From positions 1 through 22,493 of the forward strand of contig NZ_JBHZAH010000089.1 in assembly GCF_042754225.1 (NCBI RefSeq): DNA of 22,493 nt. Direction: 5' to 3'. This stretch comes from Rhodococcus_G sp042754225 (lineage in GTDB: Bacteria; Actinomycetota; Actinomycetes; Mycobacteriales; Mycobacteriaceae). Of this stretch, positions 1 through 7,972 are shown one piece after another; within the stretch, counting starts at the first letter, position 1, and each line of letters opens with the position of its first letter. Below the pieces are notes generated by a model. The model saw only the letters and a program-made list of their open reading frames with translations. It was not told the origin of the DNA and did not search any database. Position numbers and translations under genes: made by a program.

Positions 1-1980
1 CTCGTACATCGGCCCGAACACCGCCACATGGCGGCCGTAGCGCTCCTCCCCCGCGGCGGCCACGGCCGCGGCGTCGGCGCCGCGGCCGAGCACCGAATAC
101 GCATGCGCCAGAAACGGATACGCCGGGAAGATCCAGGAGATGGCGGAGCCGGTGTCGCCGACGGTGAGCGCCGCCATCGCCTGTTCGAGCCGCCGCGCCG
201 CGTCCGCGAACCGCCCGCGAGCCAGGTCGACCGACGCGAACAGGATGTTGGCCTGACCCCATCCCAGGTACCGACCGGTCGTGGCCGAGTAGTCGAGGTA
301 CCGCTGGGCCCGTCGCTCGGCGGCGTCGAAGTCCCCGGTCAGCACCAGTGCCAGGATCGGCCCCATCGCCGCCGGGTACCGGGTCAGCCCGTCCACTTTC
401 GTCATCACGGTATCGCCGCGGGCGGCCAGCGCCGCGACCTCCGTACCCCGCCCGGAGAGCGCGAGCGCGAGGCCGCCGGCGAAGCTGGCCCACTCCTCCG
501 CCCACGGCGAGAGGTCCGGCTCGGCCAGCACCGCGTTCGCGTCGGAAAGCCCCTCCCCGAGCCGGTTCTCGAAGACGGCGCAGGTGGCGCCCAGCCCGCG
601 GACCACCAGCGCCGCGGTGGGGTCGGTGGCCCGCAGGCGGAGTGCCGCGAGCACCTCGTCGGCCGCGTCCGCATCGCCGCCGGACCAGAACAGGTTGGCG
701 ATCCGCGTCAAGCCCCACCGCACCAGTTGCCGCTGGTCGAGCTGGTCGGGGTCGAATCGGCTCAGCAACGCCTCCACCTCGGCCACCCGGCCCTGCCACA
801 GCAGCGCCCGGGCCAGCATGTTCGAGGGTCCGAATCCGCCACCGCGGTCGACCGCGGCACGCGCCAGCCGTTCACCGAGGGGCACGTTCGCGAGCGCGAT
901 GGCGTCCTTGGCCGCGGCGACGAGGAGTTCGGCGTCCGGGATCTGGTCGCTGTCGAGCGCCAACTCTGCGAGCCGGATCCGGTCGCTGGGCCCTGCGACC
1001 GGATGGGTCCGCAGAGCCTCGACCAGATTGCCGCGCAACCGCCGGGCCGCGGCACGCCCGACCCGGCGGCGGACCACCTCGCTGAACATCGGGTGGTTGT
1101 ACCGGACCTCGACCTTCGAACCGTCCTCGACGATCTGGATCAGCCCACGCTGCTCGGCGTCCTCGACGGCGTCCGCTCCGGCCAGGTCGCCGAGGGTGTC
1201 GAGGGCCAGCGGCTCGCAGAAGGTCAGCAGTTCGAGCACCCGCATCACGTCCTGAGGCAGGTGTTCGATGCGGTCCTCGAGCAGTGACGCGAGCTCCGAG
1301 GTGATCGCCGCCCGGCCCCGCAACTGCCACACCCCGCGCCGCTCACGCAATGTTCCGGCCTCCAGGGCCCCCTCCACGAGGTGGTGCAGGAACAGCGCGT
1401 TGCCGCCGGACGCCTCCCACATCAGCTTCGCGCTCAGCCCTTCGAGCGGCCCGCCGAGCACGGACTCGATGAAGGCGACACTCTGCTCGCGGGTGAAGGG
1501 GGTCAACTCCAGGCGCATCAGGTGCCCGTCCTTCCACAGCGACGTGACGGCGTCCGGGGTGGACTCGCCGCTGCGGACGGTCGCGACGATGTGCGCCGCC
1601 CGGTCGATCGCCAACTGGTGCAGGAAGGTCGCCGAGAGCTGGTCGAGCAGGTGTGCGTCGTCGACCCCGATCACCACGGGTTCGCCGTCGCCGAGCAGGG
1701 CCTCGCGGGCCGCCGACATGAAGGCCACCGGGTCCCGGGACGTGGTCGAGCCGACGAGATGTGCGAACACCCCGAGCGGGATGCTGCGGGCCGACTCGGT
1801 ACCTGCCACCCAGCGCACCTCACCGGGGACCGACTGGGTCGCGACCCGCGCGAGGGTGGTCTTGCCGACTCCGGCGTCCCCCGTGAGAACGACCCCACAC
1901 GCACCGGCGTCGGAGGTCAATGCGGACTTCAGCGTTTCGAATTCGAGCTGCCGCCGAATCAGCGGCCAAGGCCGATTCAT
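1..1980 (-). CDS. LuxR/LAL-type ATPase transcriptional regulator, C-terminus cut by window edge
   Basis: The reading frame is open from an ATG at 1980 to base 1, giving 660 codons without a stop, so the C-terminus lies outside the window. Residues 34-42 (GDAGVGKTT) form a Walker A P-loop, and 103-110 (VIGVDDAH) form a Walker B motif, as in STAND-class AAA ATPases. The rest is helical and alanine/leucine/arginine-rich, consistent with a TPR-like sensor region. This layout matches large LuxR-family (LAL/MalT-like) regulators, whose C-terminal HTH would be expected beyond the edge; that part is inferred, not seen. The start has no Shine-Dalgarno sequence but follows a TAGGCT hexamer by 7 nt, so it may be leaderless. 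An adenylate-cyclase-like STAND protein is the main alternative. The ligand and target genes cannot be told from the sequence. Confidence 0.8.
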   Translation of the reverse strand, partial: MNRPWPLIRRQLEFETLKSALTSDAGACGVVLTGDAGVGKTTLARVATQSVPGEVRWVAGTESARSIPLGVFAHLVGSTTSRDPVAFMSAAREALLGDGEPVVIGVDDAHLLDQLSATFLHQLAIDRAAHIVATVRSGESTPDAVTSLWKDGHLMRLELTPFTREQSVAFIESVLGGPLEGLSAKLMWEASGGNALFLHHLVEGALEAGTLRERRGVWQLRGRAAITSELASLLEDRIEHLPQDVMRVLELLTFCEPLALDTLGDLAGADAVEDAEQRGLIQIVEDGSKVEVRYNHPMFSEVVRRRVGRAAARRLRGNLVEALRTHPVAGPSDRIRLAELALDSDQIPDAELLVAAAKDAIALANVPLGERLARAAVDRGGGFGPSNMLARALLWQGRVAEVEALLSRFDPDQLDQRQLVRWGLTRIANLFWSGGDADAADEVLAALRLRATDPTAALVVRGLGATCAVFENRLGEGLSDANAVLAEPDLSPWAEEWASFAGGLALALSGRGTEVAALAARGDTVMTKVDGLTRYPAAMGPILALVLTGDFDAAERRAQRYLDYSATTGRYLGWGQANILFASVDLARGRFADAARRLEQAMAALTVGDTGSAISWIFPAYPFLAHAYSVLGRGADAAAVAAAGEERYGRHVAVFGPMYE

Positions 1981-1987
1981 GATCAAA

Positions 1988-1993
1988 AGCCTA
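1988..1993 (-). promoter_or_regulatory. Candidate -10 hexamer of a leaderless promoter for the ATPase regulator
   Basis: On the minus strand the hexamer TAGGCT fits the actinobacterial TANNNT -10 pattern and ends 7 nt before the ATG at 1980. There is no Shine-Dalgarno sequence. This spacing would put the transcription start at or next to the ATG. No convincing -35 is visible. Confidence 0.4.
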
Positions 1994-2038
1994 TGCCCGC
2001 GACCGGCGGAATTCAGCGTTTCACGGGGGTTCGCCCGG

Positions 2039-2641
2039 TCAGACCACCGACGCGCGATCGATGTCGGACACGTCGGCGCCCGCCGACTCGAGCCGCCCGA
2101 ACAGCTGCTCGGTGCCGTGGGTGGAGGCGAACTGGAGCTCGGCGTCGCTGATCGGGACGGCCTGCAGCCAGGTGCTGACGGCGTCCTCGTGGTCGACCAG
2201 GATCTCGAGCTCCGGCCAGATGAACGGGACCACCAGCAGCACGTGCTTCATCACCCGGTCCGGGTCTGCCTCACGGATTGCGTTGGGGACAATCGTGTTC
2301 GGCGTGACGTGGAAGGATCCGGAGGCGACCGCGAAGGCACACTGGGCGAGCACGTCGGCCATCGTCCGGTAGTCGGCGCGGCCGACCGTCACCAGCTCCG
2401 TGTGGATCGGCCTGCCGTCCGCGGTGGTGACGTTGGTGGGATACCGGGACAGGTCGAGGGTCGCGTACGAGGAGAAGCCGGGCCCCGGGCAGTCGTCGCC
2501 GACGGCGACCGACACCTCGTCCGGCGCCTGGCCGTCGCTCTCCTCGTCGACGGCGGCCCGGAACCTCAGCACCCGGGGCAGCCCGCCGAACACCTCCCCG
2601 ATCCGGCGCGCTGTTTCCCTGACCGAGTCGCTGGCATCCAT
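2039..2641 (-). CDS. Suppressor-of-fused (SUFU) domain protein
   Basis: This encodes a 200-aa protein that begins MDASDSVRE. The core resembles bacterial SUFU-like proteins (PF05076): FSSYATLDLS near residue 65, MKHVLLVVPFIWPEL in the middle, and the hallmark AVPISDAELQFASTHG towards the C-terminus. Bacterial SUFU proteins are small cytoplasmic proteins, often found in immunity-like or polymorphic-toxin contexts, and mostly of unknown function. The frame is open further upstream, but a longer start would run into the TetR gene, so the ATG at 2641 is preferred. It lies only 10 nt after the TetR stop codon, so co-transcription with that gene is likely. No toxin-like gene is adjacent. The family call is firm and the role is unknown. 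Confidence 0.82.
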   Translation of the reverse strand: MDASDSVRETARRIGEVFGGLPRVLRFRAAVDEESDGQAPDEVSVAVGDDCPGPGFSSYATLDLSRYPTNVTTADGRPIHTELVTVGRADYRTMADVLAQCAFAVASGSFHVTPNTIVPNAIREADPDRVMKHVLLVVPFIWPELEILVDHEDAVSTWLQAVPISDAELQFASTHGTEQLFGRLESAGADVSDIDRASVV

Positions 2642-2651
2642 GCGCGGAAGC

Positions 2652-3278
2652 CTAGTGCTCCGGGTGCGGCAGGATTCCGTGCAGGACGATGTCGGTGAGG
2701 GCGGCAGCGAGGGACTCGCTGTCCTCGACGTCACGCATGGACAGCGCGAAGATCGCGGTGCCCCCCAGGATGTCGAGCAAGGTGTCGGCGTCGACGCCGG
2801 CGCGGATCTCGCCGCGCGCGATGGCGTCGCCGAGACGCCTCGCCAACTCGGTCCGGACCCCGGCGAGCTGTCGCTCGATCAGAACCCCGCGTAGCGACTC
2901 GTCGGACCGCAGTTCGTTCATCAGTCCCGGCGCGGCCGCTCGCGTCGCCGGCGCACTGAACAACGCGACCGCGCCGTAGACGAGGTCACGCACCTGGTCG
3001 GCCATCGCGCCCTGGGTACCGAGTTCGGCATCGATGTCCGCGTCACGGTCGGTGTCGAGCACCGGGTAGACCGCGTCGTTGACGATGTGCGCCTTCGACG
3101 GCCAGCGGCGATAGATCGCCGGGCGCCCCACGCCGGCCCGGGTGGCGATCGCGTCGACGGTGACCCCCGCGTATCCCTTCTCCACCAGAAGTTCCCGGGT
3201 AGCTTCCAGCACCGCCTCGTCGATCGCCGGATTCCGCTGTGGCCCGAGCCTGTGCTTCGCCGCCCGTTCCTTCGACAT
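2652..3278 (-). CDS. TetR/AcrR family transcriptional regulator
   Basis: This encodes a 208-aa protein. The N-terminus (residues about 15-65) is a classic TetR DNA-binding domain: a first helix around ATRELLVEKGYAGVTVDAIA, then the recognition region AGVGRPAIYRRWPSK. The C-terminal helical ligand-binding domain is unlike anything I can name. Upstream in-frame starts exist (3296, 3383), but the ATG at 3278 has a GGAGA just before it and a GGGG further up, and its MSKERAAKHRLGPQ start is typical of the family. Two operator-like inverted repeats sit 31-76 nt upstream, between this gene and the divergent kinase operon. That suggests autorepression and control of the operon. It probably also drives the SUFU gene behind it. 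Confidence 0.92.
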   Translation of the reverse strand: MSKERAAKHRLGPQRNPAIDEAVLEATRELLVEKGYAGVTVDAIATRAGVGRPAIYRRWPSKAHIVNDAVYPVLDTDRDADIDAELGTQGAMADQVRDLVYGAVALFSAPATRAAAPGLMNELRSDESLRGVLIERQLAGVRTELARRLGDAIARGEIRAGVDADTLLDILGGTAIFALSMRDVEDSESLAAALTDIVLHGILPHPEH

Positions 3279-3309
3279 TCTCCAAACCCCTTGCATAGCC
3301 CTGTGACGG

Positions 3310-3328
3310 CCGTTACATTGTGTCACGG
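3310..3328. promoter_or_regulatory. Operator-like inverted repeat 1 (TetR site)
   Basis: The arms CCGTTAC (3310-3316) and GTCACGG (3322-3328) are complementary at 6 of 7 positions around a 5-nt spacer (ATTGT). The arm sequence and spacer length match the repeat centred 24 nt to the right. The site lies in the divergent region between the TetR gene and the kinase operon, the usual place for a TetR operator. Confidence 0.6.
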
Positions 3329-3331
3329 CTT

Positions 3332-3354
3332 TGTCGTTACATCTTGTAACGACA
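3332..3354. promoter_or_regulatory. Operator-like inverted repeat 2 (TetR site)
   Basis: This is a perfect inverted repeat with 9-bp arms TGTCGTTAC (3332-3340) and GTAACGACA (3346-3354) and a 5-nt spacer ATCTT. It shares the CGTTACA half-site with the repeat to its left. The region is AT-richer than its surroundings, as expected of a promoter. It is the best operator candidate in the window. Confidence 0.7.
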
Positions 3355-3448
3355 CGGTTTCGGTGCCACCGCCCCCCGAACACTAGCCGCGTCGCTTCTG
3401 CCCGACCTGGGCGGACGCAACCCGGCCGTCACATCACGAGGACTGGTC

Positions 3449-4648
3449 ATGGAATCACCACTGGACACCACCCCCCGGGAACCGGAACCCGACTACTCCG
3501 AAATCGCCCGCCCGGGCGAATCCCGGAAGGACCCGGAGCAACTGCGCGTCCGATTGCAGGAATGGCTCGACTCGATCCTCGAGTCCGACGCGGCGCCCGA
3601 GGTGACCGCGGTCGAGGTTCCCGCAGCGAACGGCATGTCGAACGAGACTGTGCTGTTCAGCGCGACGTGGTCCGACGCAGGGCAGCGATCCGAGCACCAC
3701 CTGGTCGCCCGGATCGCGCCGTCCGCGTCCGCGGTGCCGATCTTCCCGACCTACGACCTGGACCGGCAGTACCAGGTCATGCGCGCGGTGGCCGAGCACT
3801 CGTCGGTACCCGTTCCGCGGGTGTACTGGTCCGAGACCTCCACCGAGCCGCTCGGCGGCGAGTTCTTCGTGATGGAGCGCCTCGACGGCGACGTTCCGCC
3901 GGACGTCATGCCCTACACGTTCGGGTCCTGGCTGTCGGAGGCCGCGACCGAGGACCAGCGCCGCCTGCAGGACACCTCGGTCCATGTCCTCACCGACCTG
4001 CACGCGATCCCCGAACCCGACCGTCGCTTCGCGCTGCTGCGGCCCGCCGGCACTGATCCCCACACCCCGCTCACCGCGACGGACGGGCTGCGCGCCCACA
4101 TCCGGGAGCAGCGGAACTACTACGAGTGGGCGACCGGCGACGGGCCCCGCTCGCCGCTGATCGAACGGGGCCTCGACTGGGTCGAGGCCAACATGCCGGC
4201 ACCGGCGGGGCCCGCGGTGCTGTGCTGGGGCGACTCCCGGATCGGCAACATCATGTACCGGGACTTCGCGCCCGCCGCCGTCCTCGACTGGGAGATGGCT
4301 GCCCTGGGCCCCCGCGAGCTCGATCTCGGCTGGATGATCTACCTGCACCGGTTCCTCGACGACCTGGCCTCGCTCGCCGGACTGCCCGGCCTGCCGGACT
4401 TCATGCGCCCGGCCGATGTCGTGGCGGAGTACCGCGACCACACCGGCCACGACGCCCAGGACATCGAGTTCTACACGCTCTACGCGGCGCTGCGTCACGC
4501 CGTCGTCATGTTCCGGGTGCAGACCCGCACCATCGCGTTCGGGCAGGCACCCGCACCGGCCGACCCCGACGACATGATCCTGCACCGCGCCTCGCTCGAG
4601 GCGATGCTCGACGGCACGTACTGGTCGGGCATCGGAGTGCAGCTGTGA
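3449..4648 (+). CDS. Phosphotransferase family protein (APH/ACAD10-like kinase fold)
   Basis: This encodes a 399-aa cytoplasmic protein with the aminoglycoside-phosphotransferase/choline-kinase-like fold (PF01636). The catalytic loop is visible as WGDSRIGN, with the catalytic base Asp262 and the metal ligand Asn267. The second metal ligand is Asp280 in VLDWEMAALG. The usual His before the catalytic loop is replaced (CWGD rather than HGD), as in many actinobacterial members. The N-lobe carries VARIAP and an EFFVMERLDG hinge. Such enzymes phosphorylate small hydroxylated substrates or acyl compounds. The substrate here is unknown and there is no reason to infer antibiotic resistance. A GAGG lies 7 nt before the ATG. 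The stop codon overlaps the next gene's GTG start by 4 nt, so the two are translationally coupled. The divergent TetR operators make TetR control likely. Confidence 0.88.
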   Translation: MESPLDTTPREPEPDYSEIARPGESRKDPEQLRVRLQEWLDSILESDAAPEVTAVEVPAANGMSNETVLFSATWSDAGQRSEHHLVARIAPSASAVPIFPTYDLDRQYQVMRAVAEHSSVPVPRVYWSETSTEPLGGEFFVMERLDGDVPPDVMPYTFGSWLSEAATEDQRRLQDTSVHVLTDLHAIPEPDRRFALLRPAGTDPHTPLTATDGLRAHIREQRNYYEWATGDGPRSPLIERGLDWVEANMPAPAGPAVLCWGDSRIGNIMYRDFAPAAVLDWEMAALGPRELDLGWMIYLHRFLDDLASLAGLPGLPDFMRPADVVAEYRDHTGHDAQDIEFYTLYAALRHAVVMFRVQTRTIAFGQAPAPADPDDMILHRASLEAMLDGTYWSGIGVQL

Positions 4649-5805
4649 CCCTCTCGCCCCTCGACGACTATCCCGTCCACCAGATCGCCGAGACCGTCCG
4701 GCACGTCGGCACCTCGGACCGCAACTTCTACGACCGCTACTACTTCAACTGCCACCCCGGCGTCGACTCCGAGGATCCGCTGTTCCTGATTGTCGGACTC
4801 GGCCAGTACCCGAATCTCGGCGTGTGCGACGGGTTCGCGGTTCTGCGTCGCGGCGACGACCACATCGTCTTCCGCGCCTCCCGGGCTCTCGGGGACGACC
4901 GGATGGACCTGTCGGTCGGACCGCTGCGGATCGAGGTGCTCGAGGGTCTGCACCGGCTGCGGGTGGTCCTCGACCCGAGCGACGAGGCCCCCGACCTGTC
5001 GTTCGACCTCGAGTTCACCTCCGACGTGCCCGCGAACCTCGAGGCCCGGCACTTCCACCGGCAGCTCGAACGCGTCACGTTCGACACGCAGCGCTTCGTG
5101 CAGACCGGGTCCTGGCAGGGCGCACTGACCGTCGACGGGGAGACGATCCCGGTCACCGAGGACCGGTGGCGTGGCAACCGCGACCGCTCGTGGGGGGTTC
5201 GCCCGGTCGGCGAAGCGGAACCGCCGGGGCGCCGAGCGGATCCGGTGATCGCGGCGACCCAGAGTTTCTTCTGGATCTACTCGATCATGCAGTTCGACGA
5301 GTTCTCGGTGATCACGGTGATCCAGGAGGATGCCGACGGCCGGCGCATCGTCGAGGACGCCACCCGGGTGTGGGCGGACCGCACCCGGGAAGCGCAGTGG
5401 CTCGGGCGTCCCGAGCACGACCTGCGTTTCGTGCCGGGCACCCGCGAGGTGGCCACGTCGACGCTGCGGTTCCGCCGTCCGGGCGAACCGGGCGGGCCGG
5501 ACGAGGTCGTCACCGTCACCTGTGAGCCGGTGCTGCCGCACTACCTCGGGGTCGGCACCGGGTACGGCCTCGAACAGGACTGGCGGCACGGCATGTGGCA
5601 GGGCGACCTCGTCGTCCAGGGGTTGCGCGAGAAGGTCTCCGACATCGAACCCTGGAAGAAGATCCTCTGCCCCGTCGACAACCTCGCCCGCTTCACCCTC
5701 TCGGAGGGCGGCGACACCCACACCGGCGCGGGCCTGTTCGAGATCGGCGTCATCGGCCCGCACCGCCGCTACGGCTTCACGGGCCTCGCCGACGTCGCCC
5801 CCTGA
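4645..5805 (+). CDS. Uncharacterised protein with a CrtC/AttH-like (DUF7064-type) RDxSWGxR motif
   Basis: This encodes a 386-aa protein starting at the GTG within the GTGA overlap with the kinase gene; a GGAG lies 7 nt upstream. There is no signal peptide and no membrane segment. It is beta-rich, with many aromatic and arginine residues. Around residues 175-187 it carries RGNRDRSWGVR, a motif I associate with the lipocalin-like CrtC/AttH superfamily and the DUF7064/DUF7065 proteins of actinobacteria. Proteins of this kind often sit beside APH-like kinases and lipid or steroid genes. The CrtC relatives hydrate carotenoids, but nothing here shows that reaction. The 4-nt overlap implies a joint role with the kinase. 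The gene is certainly real, the superfamily assignment is moderate, and the function is unknown. Confidence 0.75.
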   Translation: MTLSPLDDYPVHQIAETVRHVGTSDRNFYDRYYFNCHPGVDSEDPLFLIVGLGQYPNLGVCDGFAVLRRGDDHIVFRASRALGDDRMDLSVGPLRIEVLEGLHRLRVVLDPSDEAPDLSFDLEFTSDVPANLEARHFHRQLERVTFDTQRFVQTGSWQGALTVDGETIPVTEDRWRGNRDRSWGVRPVGEAEPPGRRADPVIAATQSFFWIYSIMQFDEFSVITVIQEDADGRRIVEDATRVWADRTREAQWLGRPEHDLRFVPGTREVATSTLRFRRPGEPGGPDEVVTVTCEPVLPHYLGVGTGYGLEQDWRHGMWQGDLVVQGLREKVSDIEPWKKILCPVDNLARFTLSEGGDTHTGAGLFEIGVIGPHRRYGFTGLADVAP

Positions 5806-5838
5806 TCGTCCACATCTCCACCTGGAGAAAGGTTCCAC

Positions 5839-6774
5839 ATGTCCACTCGCACAATGAAGACCTTTGCCGCAGCACTGCTCACCGGCGGACTGCTGCTGTC
5901 CGCGCCGACCGCGGCCGGCGCGCTCGACCTCGGCCCGCTCGGCGCCCTCGACACCGGCTCCCTCGGCACGGGCTCGCTCGGCCCGGAGACCCCGAACCTC
6001 GCCGACACTCCGCGCCTCGCCACCGTCGCCAACTTCCGCGACGTCGCGGGCAACACCGGCGCCGGATACGCGGCCGCGAACGGACACCACCTCAAGCGCG
6101 GCGTGATCTACCGCTCCGACGCACCGACCAAGACGTCCGAGGCCGACCTGGCGACGTTCACCGCACTGGGTGTCGCCGACGCGTACGACCTGCGTGGCCA
6201 GTCCGAGATCTCCAACCCGCTCGTCGGCGGCGTGGACAAGCTCCCCGCCGGCACGCAGTACAAGAACGTGCCGATCGACTTCTCGAACCTGATCCAGCTC
6301 GCGCAGACGATCACCTCGCCGCAGCAGGGCGCCCAGTTCCTGGTGGACACCAACAAGTCCTTCGTCACCGACGCCGCCAAGCGGGCCCAGTTCGCCACGG
6401 TCCTGACCGACATCGCGAACAACGACGGAGCCCAGCTCTTCCACTGCACCTCCGGCAAGGACCGCACCGGCTGGACGGCGATGCTGCTGCAGTCGCTAGC
6501 CGGGCTGCCGCAGCAGACCATCATGGACGACTACCTGCTGAGCAACACCTACCTCGAGCAGAACAATCAGAAGATCCTCCAGCAGATCACCGGCGCGCTC
6601 GGCGCACAGGCCGCGACCAACCTGACCCCGGTCCTCGGTGTCGACGCCAGCTACCTGCAGGCCGGTCTCGACCAGATCACCGCGGACTACGGCACGGTCG
6701 GCAAGTACCTGTCCGAGGGCCTCGGGCTCGACGCCCCGACGCTCGCGAAGCTGAAGGCCAAGCTCGTCGCCTGA
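5839..6774 (+). CDS. Secreted tyrosine-protein phosphatase (MptpB/DSP-like)
   Basis: This encodes a 311-aa precursor. Residues 1-28 form a signal peptide: a basic start (STRTMK), the hydrophobic stretch AAALLTGGLLLSAPTAA, and a likely cleavage at AGA|LD. The catalytic P-loop is HCTSGKDRTG with nucleophile Cys203, followed by Lys207 and Asp208. That is the HCxxGKDRTG signature of the atypical tyrosine/lipid phosphatases related to mycobacterial MptpB (Y_phosphatase3 family). NFRDVAGN near residue 62 is the usual entry motif of this family. A GGAGAAAGG Shine-Dalgarno stands just upstream. It follows the previous gene by 33 nt, so it is probably the third gene of the kinase operon. It should act outside the cytoplasm on phosphoproteins or phosphoinositides. 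The real substrate is unknown. Confidence 0.9.
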   Translation: MSTRTMKTFAAALLTGGLLLSAPTAAGALDLGPLGALDTGSLGTGSLGPETPNLADTPRLATVANFRDVAGNTGAGYAAANGHHLKRGVIYRSDAPTKTSEADLATFTALGVADAYDLRGQSEISNPLVGGVDKLPAGTQYKNVPIDFSNLIQLAQTITSPQQGAQFLVDTNKSFVTDAAKRAQFATVLTDIANNDGAQLFHCTSGKDRTGWTAMLLQSLAGLPQQTIMDDYLLSNTYLEQNNQKILQQITGALGAQAATNLTPVLGVDASYLQAGLDQITADYGTVGKYLSEGLGLDAPTLAKLKAKLVA

Positions 6775-6795
6775 CCTACCAGCTCGCCTCGCACC

Positions 6796-6839
6796 CCTGG
6801 CCCCGGATCCGGCTGCCCTCGCCTGGATCCGGGGCCAGG
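6796..6839. terminator. Bidirectional hairpin terminator between phosphatase gene and fgd
   Basis: Perfect 15-bp arms (6796-6810 and 6825-6839, core CTGGCCCCGGATCC) flank a 14-nt loop. It lies between the convergent stop codons at 6774 and 6846. There is no U-tract, which is common for actinobacterial terminators. Confidence 0.75.
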
Positions 6840-6845
6840 CCCATC

Positions 6846-7853
6846 TCAGGCCAGCGCGCGCAGCCGCGGGGCGAGGTCGCGCTCGAACAGGTCCAGGAAC
6901 CGGCGCTGGTCGTGCCCCGGCGCATGGAAGACCAGGTGGTTCAGCCCGGCGTCGACGTACTGCTTGACCTGCTCGACCGCCTGGTCGGGGTCCGAGGCCA
7001 CAATCCAACGCTTGGCGACCTGCTCGATCGGCAGCGCGTCCGCGGCGGCCTCCATCTCGATCGGGTCCTCGATCGAGTGCTTCTGCTCCGGCGTCAGCGA
7101 CAGCGGCGCCCAGAACCGGGTGTTCTCCAGTGCCAGTTCGGGATCGGTGTCGTAGGAGATCTTGATCTCGATCATCCGATCGATGCCCGCGACGTCGCGG
7201 CCGACCTTCTCCGCGCCCTCGGTCACCGCGGGCATCAACTTCTCGGTGTAGAGCTCCATGCCCTTGCCCGAGGTACAGATGAACCCGTCACCCGCCCGCC
7301 CGGCGTAGCGGGCCACCACCGGACCACCCGCCGCGACGTACACCGGGATCCCGCCCTCGGGCACGTCGTAGATCGAGGCACCCTTCGTGGAGTAGTACTC
7401 GCCCTCGAAGTCGACCCGGCCGCCCTTCCACAGTTCGCGCATCAGCTGCACCGACTCGCGCAGCCGCGCGAACCGCTCCTTGAACTCGGGCCACTCGCCC
7501 GCGTAGCCGGTCGCGATCTCGTTGAGCGCCTCGCCCGTCCCGACACCGAGCATGATCCGCCCCGGGTACAGGCAGCCCATCGTCGCGAACGCCTGCGCCA
7601 CCACCGCCGGGTTGTACCGGAACGTCGGGGTCATCACCGAGGTCCCCAACTGCAGCGTCGTCGTACGCTCCCCGACCGCCGTCATCCACGCGATCGAGAA
7701 CGGCGCGTGACCGCCATTGTGCCGCCACGGCTGGAAGTGATCCGACACCGTCGCCGAGTCCATCCCGTGCGCCTCGGCCAGGACGGCCAGTTCCACCAGC
7801 TCCCGCGGACCGAACTGCTCCGCCGACGCCTTGTACCCGAGCTTGAGAGCCAC
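6846..7853 (-). CDS. fgd: F420-dependent glucose-6-phosphate dehydrogenase
   Basis: This 335-aa protein of the luciferase-like (LLM) family oxidises glucose-6-phosphate to 6-phosphogluconolactone while reducing cofactor F420. It supplies the reduced F420 used by many actinobacterial reductases. It is near-identical in pattern to the mycobacterial enzyme (336 aa). SDHFQPWRH contains His39 and Trp43, and GTGEALNE contains Glu108; these match the mycobacterial active-site His40, Trp44 and Glu109 with a one-residue offset. LKLGYKASAEQF at the start and the APGHDQRRFL ending are diagnostic. The start is GTG at 7853, supported by GAGGAGG 4 nt upstream; the in-frame extension upstream to 7943 has no family similarity. 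The DUF202 gene lies 117 nt upstream on the same strand, but a hairpin lies between them, so fgd is probably transcribed on its own. Confidence 0.95.
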   Translation of the reverse strand: MALKLGYKASAEQFGPRELVELAVLAEAHGMDSATVSDHFQPWRHNGGHAPFSIAWMTAVGERTTTLQLGTSVMTPTFRYNPAVVAQAFATMGCLYPGRIMLGVGTGEALNEIATGYAGEWPEFKERFARLRESVQLMRELWKGGRVDFEGEYYSTKGASIYDVPEGGIPVYVAAGGPVVARYAGRAGDGFICTSGKGMELYTEKLMPAVTEGAEKVGRDVAGIDRMIEIKISYDTDPELALENTRFWAPLSLTPEQKHSIEDPIEMEAAADALPIEQVAKRWIVASDPDQAVEQVKQYVDAGLNHLVFHAPGHDQRRFLDLFERDLAPRLRALA

Positions 7854-7934
7854 CGTTCCTCCTCGTGGAGTGATACCCGATTCGTGACAGTCGTTTCGAG
7901 ACTGCCGTTCTCGCGAACCTAGCCAAACCCGTAC

Positions 7935-7972
7935 ACCCGCCACCCGGCGGGTCCCACGGACCGCGAACGGTC
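7935..7972 (-). terminator. Tandem hairpins after the DUF202 gene
   Basis: There are two adjacent stems. One has 7-bp arms ACCCGCC (7935-7941) and GGCGGGT (7946-7952). The other has GACCG/CGGTC arms (7959-7963, 7968-7972), with a UUCG loop when read on the minus strand. They overlap and follow the DUF202 stop codon, so they would end its transcript before fgd. Confidence 0.5.

Noticed and set aside
28..1287. Long plus-strand open frame (419 codons) over the ATPase regulator
   Set aside because: It is an Arg/Gly/Pro-rich shadow of the minus-strand gene, with no recognisable domain, while the opposite frame has clear Walker motifs.
3449..4648. Aminoglycoside resistance gene
   Set aside because: The fold is APH-like, but the sequence fits the broad phosphotransferase family of metabolic enzymes and nothing points to drug modification.
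4495..6444. 649-codon minus-strand open frame
   Set aside because: It lies antisense to three well-supported plus-strand genes and has the low-complexity composition of a high-GC shadow frame.
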